Counted from the first letter of the stretch, positions 43,061-53,018 are shown. The stretch: 64,000 nucleotides of DNA from Lunatimonas sp. (GCF_020832325.1 NZ_JAFIEU010000045.1:1-64000), one strand, 5' to 3'. Translations and numbers: made by a program. The notes: a model not told the origin generated them from the sequence alone.

Positions 43061-43603
43061 TCACCTGGACCCCCGGATCCGGCTCAAGGTTTCCAAACTG
43101 ATCCCCAAGTAGGAAGCGATGTGTCCGATGGATGCAGACTGAATGATTTCGGGACTTGTCCGGATCAACTCCTCGTACCGCTCCCGGGCCGATTTGAATT
43201 TGGAGAAAATGAAGGCTTCCTCCACACGCACATAATACTCCTCCAATGCCCGCCGATAAACTTCTGCCCAAAAAAGGTCCTGCTGCACCAATCCCATAAG
43301 CGCCTCCCGGTAAACCACCCACACCTGGGCATCGGCAATGATTTCCAAGCCTTCGTAGCTGGGCTTTCCGGTAATAAAACTGGCCATGGAAGTGACGAAT
43401 TCCCCCGGTCGGGTAAAGCTCACGGTGACGTCCTTCCCGTCCCGCAGGTAAAAACTCCTCGCCATCCCCGAATCAAAGAAAAACAGCCGGTCGCAGCATA
43501 CCCCTGGATCCAATAAACGGCTCCCCTTGGGCCGGTATGCGCTTTCTCCCAGTTCTAAAAACCGGTCAAACTCCGCATCCGGGATAGATCCCATCTGGTG
43601 CAA
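43061..43603 (-). CDS. Crp/Fnr family regulator, unusual start
   Basis: The 180-residue product has a cyclic-nucleotide-binding fold and a C-terminal helix-turn-helix (SIGHIASYLGISLETLSRIRG). Family members usually begin with a Met-Glu-Lys-like helix. In frame upstream, IEKLKTILHQM is readable, but the expected Met codon is ATC (43622-43624) and no ATG occurs. The frame therefore starts at TTG 43603, or at ATG 43594 with loss of part of the first helix. It is divergent from the nitroreductase gene. Confidence 0.75.
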   Translation of the reverse strand: MHQMGSIPDAEFDRFLELGESAYRPKGSRLLDPGVCCDRLFFFDSGMARSFYLRDGKDVTVSFTRPGEFVTSMASFITGKPSYEGLEIIADAQVWVVYREALMGLVQQDLFWAEVYRRALEEYYVRVEEAFIFSKFKSARERYEELIRTSPEIIQSASIGHIASYLGISLETLSRIRGSR

Positions 43604-43902
43604 TATGGTTTTCAGTTTTTCGATGGTAACTGTTTTTTGTTGACTTCAATTAGGTGACTAATACCAAAGGAACTTAGCGGTTTTCCTTTTTTATTCAATT
43701 TAGGATTTTAAAACGATTTTCCGTTCGGGACAAGCGAAAAATCGACTTCGTGCAACACCAACTCGAACCGTCCTAACGTACAGTTCCCAGCCTATTGCCC
43801 GAAAGCCCAACCTACCCGTTTACTTCGCGGAAATTTAATTTACCGATATCGGGAACAATTAGCACCATTTATATGTATATACATTAATTATTCCTACATA
43901 CA

Positions 43903-44535
43903 ATGAACACAGTAATCGAAAACCTACGCTGGCGCTACGCCACCAAGCGAATGAGCGGAAACGAAGTGCCCGCAGATAAATTGGAAACCATCTTGGAAGC
44001 AGTCCGGCTGACGGCCACTTCTAACGGATTACAGCCTTTTACACTACTGCTTATCAGTGATTTGGAGGTGCGTAAGAAGATTCAGCAGGCTGCATTTAAT
44101 CAACCACAAATCGTAGAAGGATCGCATCTACTCGTATTTGCGGCTTGGAAAACCATTTCCGAACAACGCATCCGCACCTACTTTGAGCAGGTATACCGGG
44201 AGCGGAACCTACCGGCAGGCAGCTTGGCTAGTTATGAACAGTCATTGATCAACCGTTTTGCTTCCATGTCTGAAAAAGACCAGTTTGAATGGGCGGCACG
44301 GCAGGCCTATATCGGGCTGGGCTCGGCGTTGATTGCCGCAGCAGAAGAACGCGTGGACAGCACCCCCATGGAAGGCTTCCATCCCGAGGAGGTAGACAGC
44401 ATCTTGCAACTGGAAAAACGTGGCCTCGGCAGCGCCACCATGCTGGCGTTGGGCTACCGAGACCAACAGGCCGATCCTATGGTACATGCCCCAAAGGTCA
44501 GAAGACCCATGGAGGAACTACTGGTACGCATATAA
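43903..44535 (+). CDS. nitroreductase family flavoprotein
   Basis: The 210-residue product has nitroreductase FMN-binding features: RYATKRM near residue 11, SNGLQPFTLLLI, and the C-terminal GLGSATMLALGYR. It probably reduces nitro compounds or quinones with NAD(P)H. A truncated relic of a close copy is at 47827-47988. Divergent from a Crp/Fnr gene, it may be controlled by that protein. Confidence 0.85.
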   Translation: MNTVIENLRWRYATKRMSGNEVPADKLETILEAVRLTATSNGLQPFTLLLISDLEVRKKIQQAAFNQPQIVEGSHLLVFAAWKTISEQRIRTYFEQVYRERNLPAGSLASYEQSLINRFASMSEKDQFEWAARQAYIGLGSALIAAAEERVDSTPMEGFHPEEVDSILQLEKRGLGSATMLALGYRDQQADPMVHAPKVRRPMEELLVRI

Positions 44536-44566
44536 ACCAAGGCATACAAAGTCGACGTACACATTC

Positions 44567-44596
44567 CGGCCGGGTTGGTACCGGCCGATTTTTTTT
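44567..44596 (+). terminator. rho-independent terminator after nitroreductase
   Basis: CGGCCGG-GTTGGTA-CCGGCCG followed by A and eight T. It ends the nitroreductase transcript before the convergent barrel gene. Confidence 0.9.
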
Positions 44597-44623
44597 CCAA
44601 GCTGGGAAGACAAACAGCATCCA

Positions 44624-45349
44624 TCAAAAGCGGTAATTCAAAAATATCCCCGTGTAGGGCTGGAACCGGATACCGTTTTCGCTTATGGTATGCCCAGCGG
44701 TTGACTGCAGCTGGTACATGACTCCCTCATCCAGCATTTTTGTGGATTCTTCCGTGGTAATTCGTTGACGTCCGACGGAGCCGACTAGACGGAATTCCGT
44801 GCTGAAAAGCAGCCGAGGTGAGATGGAGAACCGGATACCCGAGAGGGGCGACAGGGCCAGCCGGTCCATGTGGTGGTAGTTATCCGTTTTTTCCAAATAG
44901 GTAATATCCATGGCCTCGTTCCAGCGCGGCCTTTCATGAAGGATATGCCGGCGGTCCCGGCTGCCTTCCAGTTCCAGCCCATAATACCACTGCCATTTCC
45001 TGTGGATGGTTTTTAGCCATTCGTGCCCGATGGCAAGGCCGTATTTTGCCTGTCGGTCCATGTCCTTGACGTTAAATTCAACCTTATTGGATTTGTATAA
45101 ATTGCCGTAGACCCTTACCCTTAGCATCCGATTGGCTTTTATTTTTCGCTTCAGCATGACCTCCAGGGGAGACCTACCGCTTTGATCCATCCACCTGTCA
45201 AAGGCAAAATAGGTATTGATCCCCAGTTCATAGTTACCCAAGGTGTCAGGAAGGGCAATGGGGGCTACAACCTGCTCGGGAGTACTTTGGGAAAACACCT
45301 TGATACAACCCAAAAAGGCAAAAAGCGTGATGATTATCGTTGGTTTCAT
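44624..45349 (-). CDS. outer-membrane barrel-like protein, copy 1
   Basis: The product has 241 residues, a signal peptide (about 1-20), then alternating hydrophobic strands ending in Phe (GIFLNYRF), typical of beta-barrels. It is homologous to the gene at 45486 (YELGINTYF/YSLGINSQL and PLEVMLKRK/PMEILLRKG). It has no recognised family. Confidence 0.65.
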   Translation of the reverse strand: MKPTIIITLFAFLGCIKVFSQSTPEQVVAPIALPDTLGNYELGINTYFAFDRWMDQSGRSPLEVMLKRKIKANRMLRVRVYGNLYKSNKVEFNVKDMDRQAKYGLAIGHEWLKTIHRKWQWYYGLELEGSRDRRHILHERPRWNEAMDITYLEKTDNYHHMDRLALSPLSGIRFSISPRLLFSTEFRLVGSVGRQRITTEESTKMLDEGVMYQLQSTAGHTISENGIRFQPYTGIFLNYRF

Positions 45350-45485
45350 ATGTTTTTGTCAAAACAGAGATCAAGTTGGGATTGTTGCTTATTGCGACAA
45401 TCCCAACCAAATTCAATTACTCTACTAATAGTTGTCTTTTAAGTAACCGCAACAAAGCGTTTTTATTAGTATAGCTTTTTCATAG

Positions 45486-46199
45486 TTATATAATTATATT
45501 AACAAAAATTCCCGAATAAGGCTGGAAGTTAAAGATCCAACTTTTTATATCAGCTCTGCCATACCCTGTGGAACTGAAATCATTTGGATTTTCAAATGGT
45601 GCTTGAAATCCATTAGCTCTTAATTTGGCTTCTTTATAAAGTATTTCCAGCCGCATTTCAAAGGAAACAAATAGATCGGAGAATGGTCTAAACGTAAAAC
45701 CCGTAACAGGAAGAATTCCAATCGTATGGACCTTTTCAACATCCAATCTTTTTAAAAAAAAATCCCCATGAGATGCATGAAAAATAGAGTTTCTTGTGTT
45801 ATTATTTCTATTCCGTCCCAGTTCCAGTTCCCCTCCATAATAATGGCCGAATCGGTTACCAAGAGGCAGGTGCCACTCGTACCCCAACGCCAAGCCCAAC
45901 TGGGATTGATGGGTTTTCCGCCTTTCCTGATCGTCATTTCTTTCAGTATTGGCCACTAGGCCTTTTAGCCGGACCCGGAAAGCCTGATTGTCCTTTGCCC
46001 CTTTCCTTAACAAAATTTCCATCGGGGTAAATGTACTTTGATCGAACAATCCCTCTACCGCAAGCTGAGAATTGATCCCCAGACTATACACATTCTTATC
46101 TAGAAAAATCCTGCCTGCACGAATCGTGTCACCTCCCTGACCAAAACCTAAACCATAGAAACCTGTAAAAAAAACAACCATTAAAAAGCACCTCATCAT
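45486..46199 (-). CDS. outer-membrane barrel-like protein, copy 2
   Basis: The product has 237 residues, a signal peptide (about 1-20) and barrel-like strands ending GIFVNIII. Its upstream region is extremely AT-rich. It shares its strand order with the gene at 44624, so the two form a tandem duplication with a 136-base gap. No function is known. Confidence 0.65.
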   Translation of the reverse strand: MMRCFLMVVFFTGFYGLGFGQGGDTIRAGRIFLDKNVYSLGINSQLAVEGLFDQSTFTPMEILLRKGAKDNQAFRVRLKGLVANTERNDDQERRKTHQSQLGLALGYEWHLPLGNRFGHYYGGELELGRNRNNNTRNSIFHASHGDFFLKRLDVEKVHTIGILPVTGFTFRPFSDLFVSFEMRLEILYKEAKLRANGFQAPFENPNDFSSTGYGRADIKSWIFNFQPYSGIFVNIII

Positions 46200-46584
46200 T
46201 TCCTTTTTTTTAGAAAAGTAGATGAATGAAAATTGTTTTCCTAATCAATTAATATAATTATTTTTATAAATATTTTTATTGTATTTTAATAATAGACCTC
46301 TTTTAAATTTACAATGATTCAAATAATATTATTTATAATTTACTTATATTAATTTGTATTGTAATTTTATATAATTTTAATATTTATGTATGTTAAATTA
46401 AAATATTTTGTTAGACTGACTTCGTTTTATTTGTAAAAATCCTCGAAGGCATTGATCAATGGAAACTGGGGTAAGGACGAAAAATCAACGTATTTTGGTG
46501 TAAATCCCATTCCAAAAAAGGAAGGAAAAACAACTTGGTTCAGATTCGGGATAAAAACTGAAAAATAGGTTACCCGCATAGCAT
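46200..46584. other. strongly AT-rich gene-free stretch
   Basis: From 46231 to 46430 A and T make up almost all bases (runs such as ttaatataattatttttata), far from the GC-balanced neighbours. No gene is seen. It marks the edge of an accessory insertion. Confidence 0.65.
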
Positions 46585-46775
46585 TCACAAATTACCTAAA
46601 AGGACTTTAATTAGTTGCCGGATCTTTGGTAAGCCTGCCCGTTCATTATTAACCCAGACCGATCTCGATATTACTGGTCTTTGTCTACCAAGAAGTTCTT
46701 TAGTAAGCCATTGCAAATGGCATAACAAGGATTGCGAATGCAAATGGGTTAAGGAATTACAGGGTTTAATCCATT
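46585..46775. repeat. direct repeat, left copy
   Basis: This ~190 bp segment runs from TCACAAATTA to about GAATTACAGGGT and includes the hairpin GCCATTGCAAATGGC and ATAACAAGGATTGCGAATGC. It recurs at 47622-47815 with about 75-80 per cent identity by eye. The two copies enclose the toxin-antitoxin genes. Confidence 0.75.
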
Positions 46776-46798
46776 CATCACCAAGTCGGAGGACTCTG

Positions 46799-47101
46799 CT
46801 ATTTTACCCGCTTTTTCCATCTTCTGGGATGCTGATTTGTGTTGAAAACCGATACCACATCAATATCATTTCCTTTGACGACATACAAAATCAAGTGAGG
46901 AAAACGGTCTACAACAAAAGCCCTGACTTTCTTTTTGTAACGAATTCGATAAGTTGTCGGATGGGAGATTATGGCTTGCCCCGCCGCATCAAGTGCATCT
47001 AAAAAATCTTCGCCCAGACCTTCCTTTTGCTTTTCATACCAAAGATAGGAGTCATAAACATCCGATTCCGCCTCCTCGGATAACCGGTAGTTATAGGGCA
47101 T
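46799..47101 (-). CDS. ParE/RelE-family toxin
   Basis: The product has 100 residues with the RelE/ParE fold signs: YRLSEEAESDVYDSYLWYEKQ, LDALDAAGQAIISHPTTYR and the end VDRFPHLILYVVKGNDIDVVSVF. It should inhibit gyrase or mRNA translation. It overlaps the antitoxin gene by eleven bases, so the two form one operon, antitoxin first. Confidence 0.85.
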   Translation of the reverse strand: MPYNYRLSEEAESDVYDSYLWYEKQKEGLGEDFLDALDAAGQAIISHPTTYRIRYKKKVRAFVVDRFPHLILYVVKGNDIDVVSVFNTNQHPRRWKKRVK

Positions 47102-47330
47102 CTTTTGCGCGATTTCTCACCCTCTTCTTTACATTGTCCCATGGGGAAAACTCCATTTCCCCATTTTCATATTTTTCAAGCCTGCCGTCCAGTTCCTTCT
47201 GCTGGTCCGCACTTAATTCAAAAGAACTTTCCTGTTCCTCTTTCAGTCCCTGAAGTTTTTTAAGGACAGATTTGTCCTGAAGCTCGGTAAGCCAGTGGAT
47301 AAGGTCGATTTTAACAGATTGTACGTCCAT
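47091..47330 (-). CDS. antitoxin-like protein
   Basis: The product has 79 residues, helical and charged (SADQQKELDGRLEKYENGEM, PWDNVKKRV). ATG 47330 is used; an in-frame TTG lies three codons upstream. The acidic helix plus toxin-binding-like tail and the overlap with the toxin gene show its role. It resembles addiction-module antitoxins of the HigA/YafN-unrelated, all-helical kind; DNA binding is not obvious. Confidence 0.75.
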   Translation of the reverse strand: MDVQSVKIDLIHWLTELQDKSVLKKLQGLKEEQESSFELSADQQKELDGRLEKYENGEMEFSPWDNVKKRVRNRAKDAL

Positions 47331-47621
47331 ACCAATCAAAATTTTGCGATCTAAAGTTAACGATTTATTTATGTAATTGATTCACCTAAGCGGATGGTGT
47401 TTCTATACCGTCGCTTTCAGTTCCTCCAAACCCGTCTGGGTGCAGTTTGCCCTACCTTCTTCCCGAACCAAGCCTTCCTTTCTATCTTTTCCAATTTACA
47501 ATTAGAAAAGGACGTGATTACGAATAATCCACGGCCATCAAACCACCCAATCCCGCATTATATCCACTGCGCTTGAACACGAATAGTTTACCATAGCTAA
47601 AAATGGTTAATCCGTCTAGAA

Positions 47622-47815
47622 ATCACAAATTAAACAAAAGGATTGTGATTAGTTAACGAATGTTTGGTCAGCATGTCTTTTCATTTTCAATTTCGACCAA
47701 TCTCGATTTTACTGGTCATTGTATACTAAGACGTTGCTTAGTAAGCCATGGCAAATGGCATAACAAGGATTACGAATGCAAATGGGTGTAGGAATCGCAG
47801 GGTGCAGCCAATTCT
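47622..47815. repeat. direct repeat, right copy
   Basis: This is the second copy of the segment at 46585-46775, in the same orientation, with insertions and substitutions. The region 47340-47621 between it and the antitoxin has no gene. Confidence 0.75.
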
Positions 47816-47826
47816 ACACCCTGTAT

Positions 47827-47988
47827 GAGGGCTTCATTCCCGAGGAGACATACCGTATCTTGTAACTGGGAAAACATGGCCTCGGCAGCGCGAATATGCT
47901 GGCGTTGGGCTACCGAGACCAAAAGACCGACCCCATGGTACATGCCAAAAAACCACGAAGATCAATGGAGGGGTTGACTATCCGAACC
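47827..47988 (+). pseudogene. nitroreductase C-terminal fragment
   Basis: The codons read EGFIPEETYRIL, stop (TAA), then GKHGLGSANMLALGYRDQK and PMVHAKKPRRSMEGL, which match the last ~50 residues of the nitroreductase at 43903. The N-terminal three quarters are gone and a stop interrupts it, so it is a relic that abuts the right direct repeat. Confidence 0.85.
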
Positions 47989-48054
47989 TGGCGTTTCTAC
48001 AGGTCCCTTTCGATCTGGCAACAGACTAATATATCGATCAAAGCGACAATCCTC

Positions 48055-48912
48055 CTAGTCAGCCAGGTTGAACACCGCAAAAACCGGCCTATGATCTGAT
48101 GCATAACTTTCATTCACCACCTGATGGCTGGCCACGGAAAACTGACCTAGGGGATCGAAATAGGTAATGTAATCAATCAACCTATTCGGGCTAATGGCCG
48201 GAAAGGTCGGCGGGCAGGCCGTACAGGTGTTAGTGAACTTAGAAAAAAGCAGCTGAACTTCCTCGGAATCAATACCGGCATTGAAGTCCCCGGTTAAGAT
48301 AAACGGCAGGGATTCGGACTGACTGATCTCGACAATCCTTTCTGCCTGCAAAATCCGACTGCTTGGATTGGATTGGGCGTCTAGGTGGGTATTGCCAAAC
48401 CGAAACTCCCTTCCATCCGGCAGCGTTACCTTAACGGTTGCAAGAATTCTGGCTTCACCGCCCAACTGAGGATCCATTGGAAGCCTATGTGCCGTACTCT
48501 CAGAGATGGGAAAGCGCGACAAAATCAACAAACCATATTCTCCCCCCTGATAGTCAATGGCCTTGGCAAAAAAATACCGCATGCGTAACCGATCGGCCAA
48601 CTCCTGCGCCAAATTCCTATTTCCGGACCTTCGCGTATTCACATCAACTTCCTGTAATGCAACCACATCCGGCCTTAGGCCATTTATAACCTCTACAACT
48701 GGCTCAATATCAATGACGGATGCAGGCTGGGATGGCGGATTGAAATACCTCACGTTAAAATTCAGCACATGCAACTTTTCAACGGATGTAATTTCCTCCT
48801 CGATTTCCGTAATACCTTCATCGTCTATACCATTGCATCCAAGGATGCAGCCAAAGCAAACAAACCACGCAACAAACCTCGATTTTATAAATCGTCCTAT
48901 TTTTAAATCCAT
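48055..48912 (-). CDS. endonuclease/exonuclease/phosphatase-family lipoprotein
   Basis: The product has about 285 residues. ATG 48912 gives a lipoprotein signal ending at Cys (CILGC); the frame extends upstream to 48978. EEP motifs are present: NFNVRY, LQEVDVN (Glu ligand), GDFNAG and SDHRPVFAVF. The fold covers nucleases, phosphodiesterases and inositol phosphatases. It follows its paralogue by four bases as the last gene of the SusCD operon. Confidence 0.85.
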   Translation of the reverse strand: MDLKIGRFIKSRFVAWFVCFGCILGCNGIDDEGITEIEEEITSVEKLHVLNFNVRYFNPPSQPASVIDIEPVVEVINGLRPDVVALQEVDVNTRRSGNRNLAQELADRLRMRYFFAKAIDYQGGEYGLLILSRFPISESTAHRLPMDPQLGGEARILATVKVTLPDGREFRFGNTHLDAQSNPSSRILQAERIVEISQSESLPFILTGDFNAGIDSEEVQLLFSKFTNTCTACPPTFPAISPNRLIDYITYFDPLGQFSVASHQVVNESYASDHRPVFAVFNLAD

Positions 48913-48916
48913 GGAG

Positions 48917-49735
48917 CTATTGAGGTAAAACTTCCAATTCGGCATACACGGGAAGGTGATCCGATGCATAGGTCTCATCTACCACCTCGTGGCGTAGCAC
49001 CTTGAAATAATCGGCGGGAGTGAATGCTATAAAGTCAATTGCCCTGGTTGGGTTGATGACAGGAATGGTTGGCGCGCAGTCTTCACAGGTTCGTTGAAAA
49101 GTTTTGTCCAAAGCCTTGATGGACTCACTCTCAGGCTTGGCATTGAAATCGCCCGCAATTACAAATGGAAGCGTTAGGGATTCCGCATATCGCTGGATCG
49201 CTGCCACCTGCATCAATCGATTGGACTCATGCCTTACCTCCAAGTGAGTGGTACCAAAGACGAATCGAAAACCATTTGCCATTTCTACCGTGGCTACGGC
49301 CAATACACGCGGTTCAGATTTTGTTTCGGGGTCAGCCGGCAGCTTAATGGTTTCCATTCCTGATAGTTCATGCTTCGACAATATGGCAACACCATAGTCT
49401 CCCCCATCGTGGTCGATCGCCTTTCCAAAATAGTAATACTTCATCCCCGACTTCTCAGCCAGGATTCTGGCTTGGTCAATGTTGCCGGAGCGGTTTATGT
49501 TCACATCCACCTCTTGTAAGGCCACCACATCTGGATCGTGATCGGTAATTACGTTGGCAATGGCATCCATATCAATGAATCCAGCACCTTTGCTAGGCGG
49601 GTTCGCATGATGAATATTATAGCACAATACGGTTAATTTCTCATTCCTTTTGGAAACAGTGTCTGCCCCCTCTTCCATTCCACCTATCAAAAAGGCTCCC
49701 AGGAGTGTCAAGAAGTTTGTGATCAGATACATCAT
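48917..49735 (-). CDS. endonuclease/exonuclease/phosphatase-family protein, paralogue
   Basis: The product has 272 residues. ATG 49735 gives a good signal peptide (YLITNFLTLLGAFL). EEP motifs CYNIHHANPPS, LQEVDVN, GDFNAK and SDHLPVYAEL are intact. It is a tandem paralogue of the 48055 gene, each with its own export signal. Such enzymes cut phosphate esters, so the operon may release phosphate from nucleic acid or lipid headgroups. Confidence 0.85.
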   Translation of the reverse strand: MMYLITNFLTLLGAFLIGGMEEGADTVSKRNEKLTVLCYNIHHANPPSKGAGFIDMDAIANVITDHDPDVVALQEVDVNINRSGNIDQARILAEKSGMKYYYFGKAIDHDGGDYGVAILSKHELSGMETIKLPADPETKSEPRVLAVATVEMANGFRFVFGTTHLEVRHESNRLMQVAAIQRYAESLTLPFVIAGDFNAKPESESIKALDKTFQRTCEDCAPTIPVINPTRAIDFIAFTPADYFKVLRHEVVDETYASDHLPVYAELEVLPQ

Positions 49736-49820
49736 AACGGTAAATTTTATAATTGGAAATGGGTAAAACAAAAACATGTCGCCTAGGACGTACCTGAGCG
49801 ACATGTTGCACGCTCATTTA

Positions 49821-51308
49821 TCAATTGGCTTTCGCCGTACTTTTCAAATTCCTTCCTTTCATGGGCCAGTAGGAATTAGCGGGACCACTATCTTCGACTG
49901 CAATTTTATACAACCTGATATTGGTCTCATCCCTTCCTTCGACGTATACCGTACCATCCTCGGTGATCACAGGTGAATTTACCGCCCCTGTACCAAGTTG
50001 AAACTCCCTAGCCAAAATCCCTTGGGGGTTTACAACGGCCAATTTTCCGTCTGCGGTTCCTATGTAGATATTCCCTTCGATGTCCACGGCGGGAACACTC
50101 TCCAAAGTCTGAAGCGCATAGGTCCATTTGACTTCTCCGTTTGCCGGATTGATACAAACCAACCCTCCGCTTGATCCGGAATATAGGTCGCCATTCTCCC
50201 CTATCACCACGCCAGACTGCGCGGCTCCGGTTATGTCTGCTGCCCACTTGATGGCGCCTGTACTTCCATTATCTTCGACAGCCACGATATGTGCATTGGT
50301 CGTGTAGTAAATAGTACCACTCTCGTCCATAGAAAGCGAGGACCCGTGCGTACCGCTTCCGGGACCGATGGGAGAATCCCATTTTTGTGTGCCGTCTTCG
50401 GTATTGACAGCCCAAATTCGGCCTTCGGATGTATTTAAAAAATACACGGTAGCACCATCTTTGCTGATAACCGGAGCTGCATAAAATGCCCCAACTCCGG
50501 TAATCTCCCATCGCTTCTCGCCATCAGGCGTCCAAGAATAGGCCCCTCCATTGACTCCTTGTTGGCGGGACCCATGGTATACGTTGCCCTCATCGTCAAC
50601 GGCGGGTGTATTGTTTGACACTCCAGTACCTACCGATCCGCTCCATAGGATCTCCCCATTGGTTGCATCCACCTTCGCAATGGAACGATTAGCTGCCCAC
50701 GTGTTGATATACAGGTTTCCGTCATGGCCTATAGATGGCGCATTCGACACCTGATTACCCAATACGGTAGCCCATTTAATGCTGGCAGATGATCCGTTGT
50801 CTATTACGGCCACGATGGAGGATTGCGCCGCTGCATTCCCTTCAATGTAATATATCGTACCATCATCTCCGATAGCGGGCCTATTTGACCCTTCGTTGAT
50901 GTTGCTTACAGCTGTCCCGTTGGTAATGCTCCAAACAAGCTCTCCGATAAACTCCTTTGGAGGTGCTACTACACTAATCGTTTTTGAGATGCTGTAGGTT
51001 TCTCCCGCGACATTTGTCACTGTCAACACCACGTCAAATTCGCCCGCTGACGGAAAGGTGTAATAAGGATTCCGCTTTGTGGCAGTTGCACCGGTCCCAT
51101 CATTAAACTCCCAATGCCATGACACAATCTGCCCCGATTCTTGGATCGGATCGGCATACAAGAGCACCTCTTGGCCTTCGACTGGTAGCTCAGGAGTTAT
51201 GTTAAATTCAGCCCTGGGAGGATTTACGTTTGCAAACTCATCCTCAGAGCATGCCCACGCCAACGATCCTGCCAGGATCATAATCGCAAGAAATTGTATA
51301 TTTTTCAT
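49821..51308 (-). CDS. PKD plus PQQ-type propeller lipoprotein
   Basis: The product has 495 residues with a lipobox ending at Cys20 (LAWAC). A PKD domain (about 32-113, WHWEFNDGTGATA and YTFPSAGEFDVVLTV) is followed by a PQQ-quinoprotein-like propeller (about 120-480, AIGDDGTIYYI, SIGHDGNLYIN, AVDDEGNVYHG). It probably binds the substrate on the cell surface. It lies after SusD, where extra surface binding proteins (SusE/F-like) are usual. Confidence 0.85.
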   Translation of the reverse strand: MKNIQFLAIMILAGSLAWACSEDEFANVNPPRAEFNITPELPVEGQEVLLYADPIQESGQIVSWHWEFNDGTGATATKRNPYYTFPSAGEFDVVLTVTNVAGETYSISKTISVVAPPKEFIGELVWSITNGTAVSNINEGSNRPAIGDDGTIYYIEGNAAAQSSIVAVIDNGSSASIKWATVLGNQVSNAPSIGHDGNLYINTWAANRSIAKVDATNGEILWSGSVGTGVSNNTPAVDDEGNVYHGSRQQGVNGGAYSWTPDGEKRWEITGVGAFYAAPVISKDGATVYFLNTSEGRIWAVNTEDGTQKWDSPIGPGSGTHGSSLSMDESGTIYYTTNAHIVAVEDNGSTGAIKWAADITGAAQSGVVIGENGDLYSGSSGGLVCINPANGEVKWTYALQTLESVPAVDIEGNIYIGTADGKLAVVNPQGILAREFQLGTGAVNSPVITEDGTVYVEGRDETNIRLYKIAVEDSGPANSYWPMKGRNLKSTAKAN

Positions 51309-51371
51309 TTTGTATTTCGTTTTGTTTACGCTTCAGGTATTGGTTTGAATGTACCCTCGAAAAAATCCCGC

Positions 51372-53018
51372 TTACCAGCCTGGGTTTTGACCCAACCCTG
51401 GAAATCGCTCCAATTGCGGGAGTGGAATAGGCCAAAGCAAATTACGGGGCTCAACAAATGTTCGTCCACTGTAAGCGACAATGTAGCCTTCGCTATCCTC
51501 AGCAAAATTAGCGACATGCGAAGGGTTCGTAGCCCAGGCCTTTTTCATACCTTTCACATCGTCAGCCAGTTTGGATCCATCTCTCCACCTCAAAATATCG
51601 AAATACCGCTGCCCCTCTAGCGCCAATTCTATCCGCCTCTCTCTCCTGATTTCCTCTCTTACATCCAGCCCGTTTGCAGCCAATTCGTCGAGTCTCATCG
51701 GAGTCATGCCTACCCTTTCGCGAAGGAGGTTGATCGACATGTCCAAATCCTCCTGTGTGAGCTTTCCTTGCTCCATTCTGGCCTCGGCATAGGTGAGTAA
51801 CACCTCGGCATAGCGGATCAAGTGGATATCATTATGATCTCTACCCACCAAACCAATGGTTGAGATTTCTGCGTACTTGGTGAAATAATACCCCGTTATG
51901 GTGACAGCCCCTCTACGATCGTTGTTAAACTTTGGCTCCACAAATATGCTTGGATCGTTATTGTCGACCCGTCCATCAAACCTTCCACCCCATGCGGAGC
52001 CAGGTGAAAGAATGGTCTGAGTCATCCTAGGATCGCGGTTTTCAAAAACATCGTTGTAACCGTCCTCTTTGTATAGTGGAGACTTATCGATGGGTAGGCC
52101 GTCGACCATTAAATAGGAATCCACCAGTGATTTAGTGGGGTTCCAGCGGATAACTTGGTCAGGAACCTGAATTTCCCTTGATAGGTTGTGCAGCACAAGG
52201 TCTGGCAAATGCAGTCTGCCTATGATTGTTTCTTTGTTCAGTCCGTTTGCCTGTCGTCCAGTATAGGTAAACAATTCGTAGTAATTCCTGGAAGGATCTC
52301 CTACATTGAACAACTCATACACACCCAAATCCATCACTTGCTTCGCAGCCTCCTCAGCCACATCGTAAAACCCATTATACAGAGCAATACGTGCCTTCAA
52401 CGCCAATGCAGAACCTTTGCTCATTCTTCCCAACTGGGCACCCGTACGGATAGCGGATGGCAGGCTAGCCGCGGCGCGGTCGAGATCCTCCAATATAAAA
52501 CTGACCACCTCATCTTTTGGCGATCGGGGCACAAATACTTCATCTACCGTCAACGTGGTGGTGACAAGAGGCACGTCTCCAAAGAAGCTAGTCAAGAAGA
52601 GGTAACCCAAAGCCCTAATTACTCTAGCTTCACCGGCAAGTGACTCTCTTCTTTCCGGGTCCATATCCGCACGTTCGTAATTTTCCAAAAAAGCGTTAGC
52701 CTGGCGTATAGCGCGAAACTGCGTAGTCCATTCGGTGTTCAAAGTCCCCAAATCATTTGCGAAGTTTCCCGATCCTATTTGTTGGTAGGCAGTGGTAGAC
52801 GGCCAAAGCGTATTGTCACCCATGTTTTCCATATCCACGGTGTTCTTCGCCTTCACATTTCCATACAGGCCATTTAGAGCCAAAACCAATTGCTCTTCAC
52901 TTTCCCAGAAAGTTTCATTCGTTACCACGTCCAATGGTGCTACATCCAAAAAACCATCATCACAGGATGTAACGCTAAGTACGCTTAATATCAATCCAAT
53001 TTTTATGTACGTGTTCAT
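51372..53018 (-). CDS. susD: SusD/RagB family outer-membrane lipoprotein
   Basis: The product has 548 residues with a lipobox ending at Cys19 (SVTSC). TPR-like helices and the typical late motifs are seen (RDHNDIHLIRYAEVLLTYAEA, RRERRIELALEGQRYFDILRW). It forms a lid on the SusC transporter and captures the substrate. It follows SusC by eight bases. Confidence 0.95.
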   Translation of the reverse strand: MNTYIKIGLILSVLSVTSCDDGFLDVAPLDVVTNETFWESEEQLVLALNGLYGNVKAKNTVDMENMGDNTLWPSTTAYQQIGSGNFANDLGTLNTEWTTQFRAIRQANAFLENYERADMDPERRESLAGEARVIRALGYLFLTSFFGDVPLVTTTLTVDEVFVPRSPKDEVVSFILEDLDRAAASLPSAIRTGAQLGRMSKGSALALKARIALYNGFYDVAEEAAKQVMDLGVYELFNVGDPSRNYYELFTYTGRQANGLNKETIIGRLHLPDLVLHNLSREIQVPDQVIRWNPTKSLVDSYLMVDGLPIDKSPLYKEDGYNDVFENRDPRMTQTILSPGSAWGGRFDGRVDNNDPSIFVEPKFNNDRRGAVTITGYYFTKYAEISTIGLVGRDHNDIHLIRYAEVLLTYAEARMEQGKLTQEDLDMSINLLRERVGMTPMRLDELAANGLDVREEIRRERRIELALEGQRYFDILRWRDGSKLADDVKGMKKAWATNPSHVANFAEDSEGYIVAYSGRTFVEPRNLLWPIPLPQLERFPGLGQNPGW

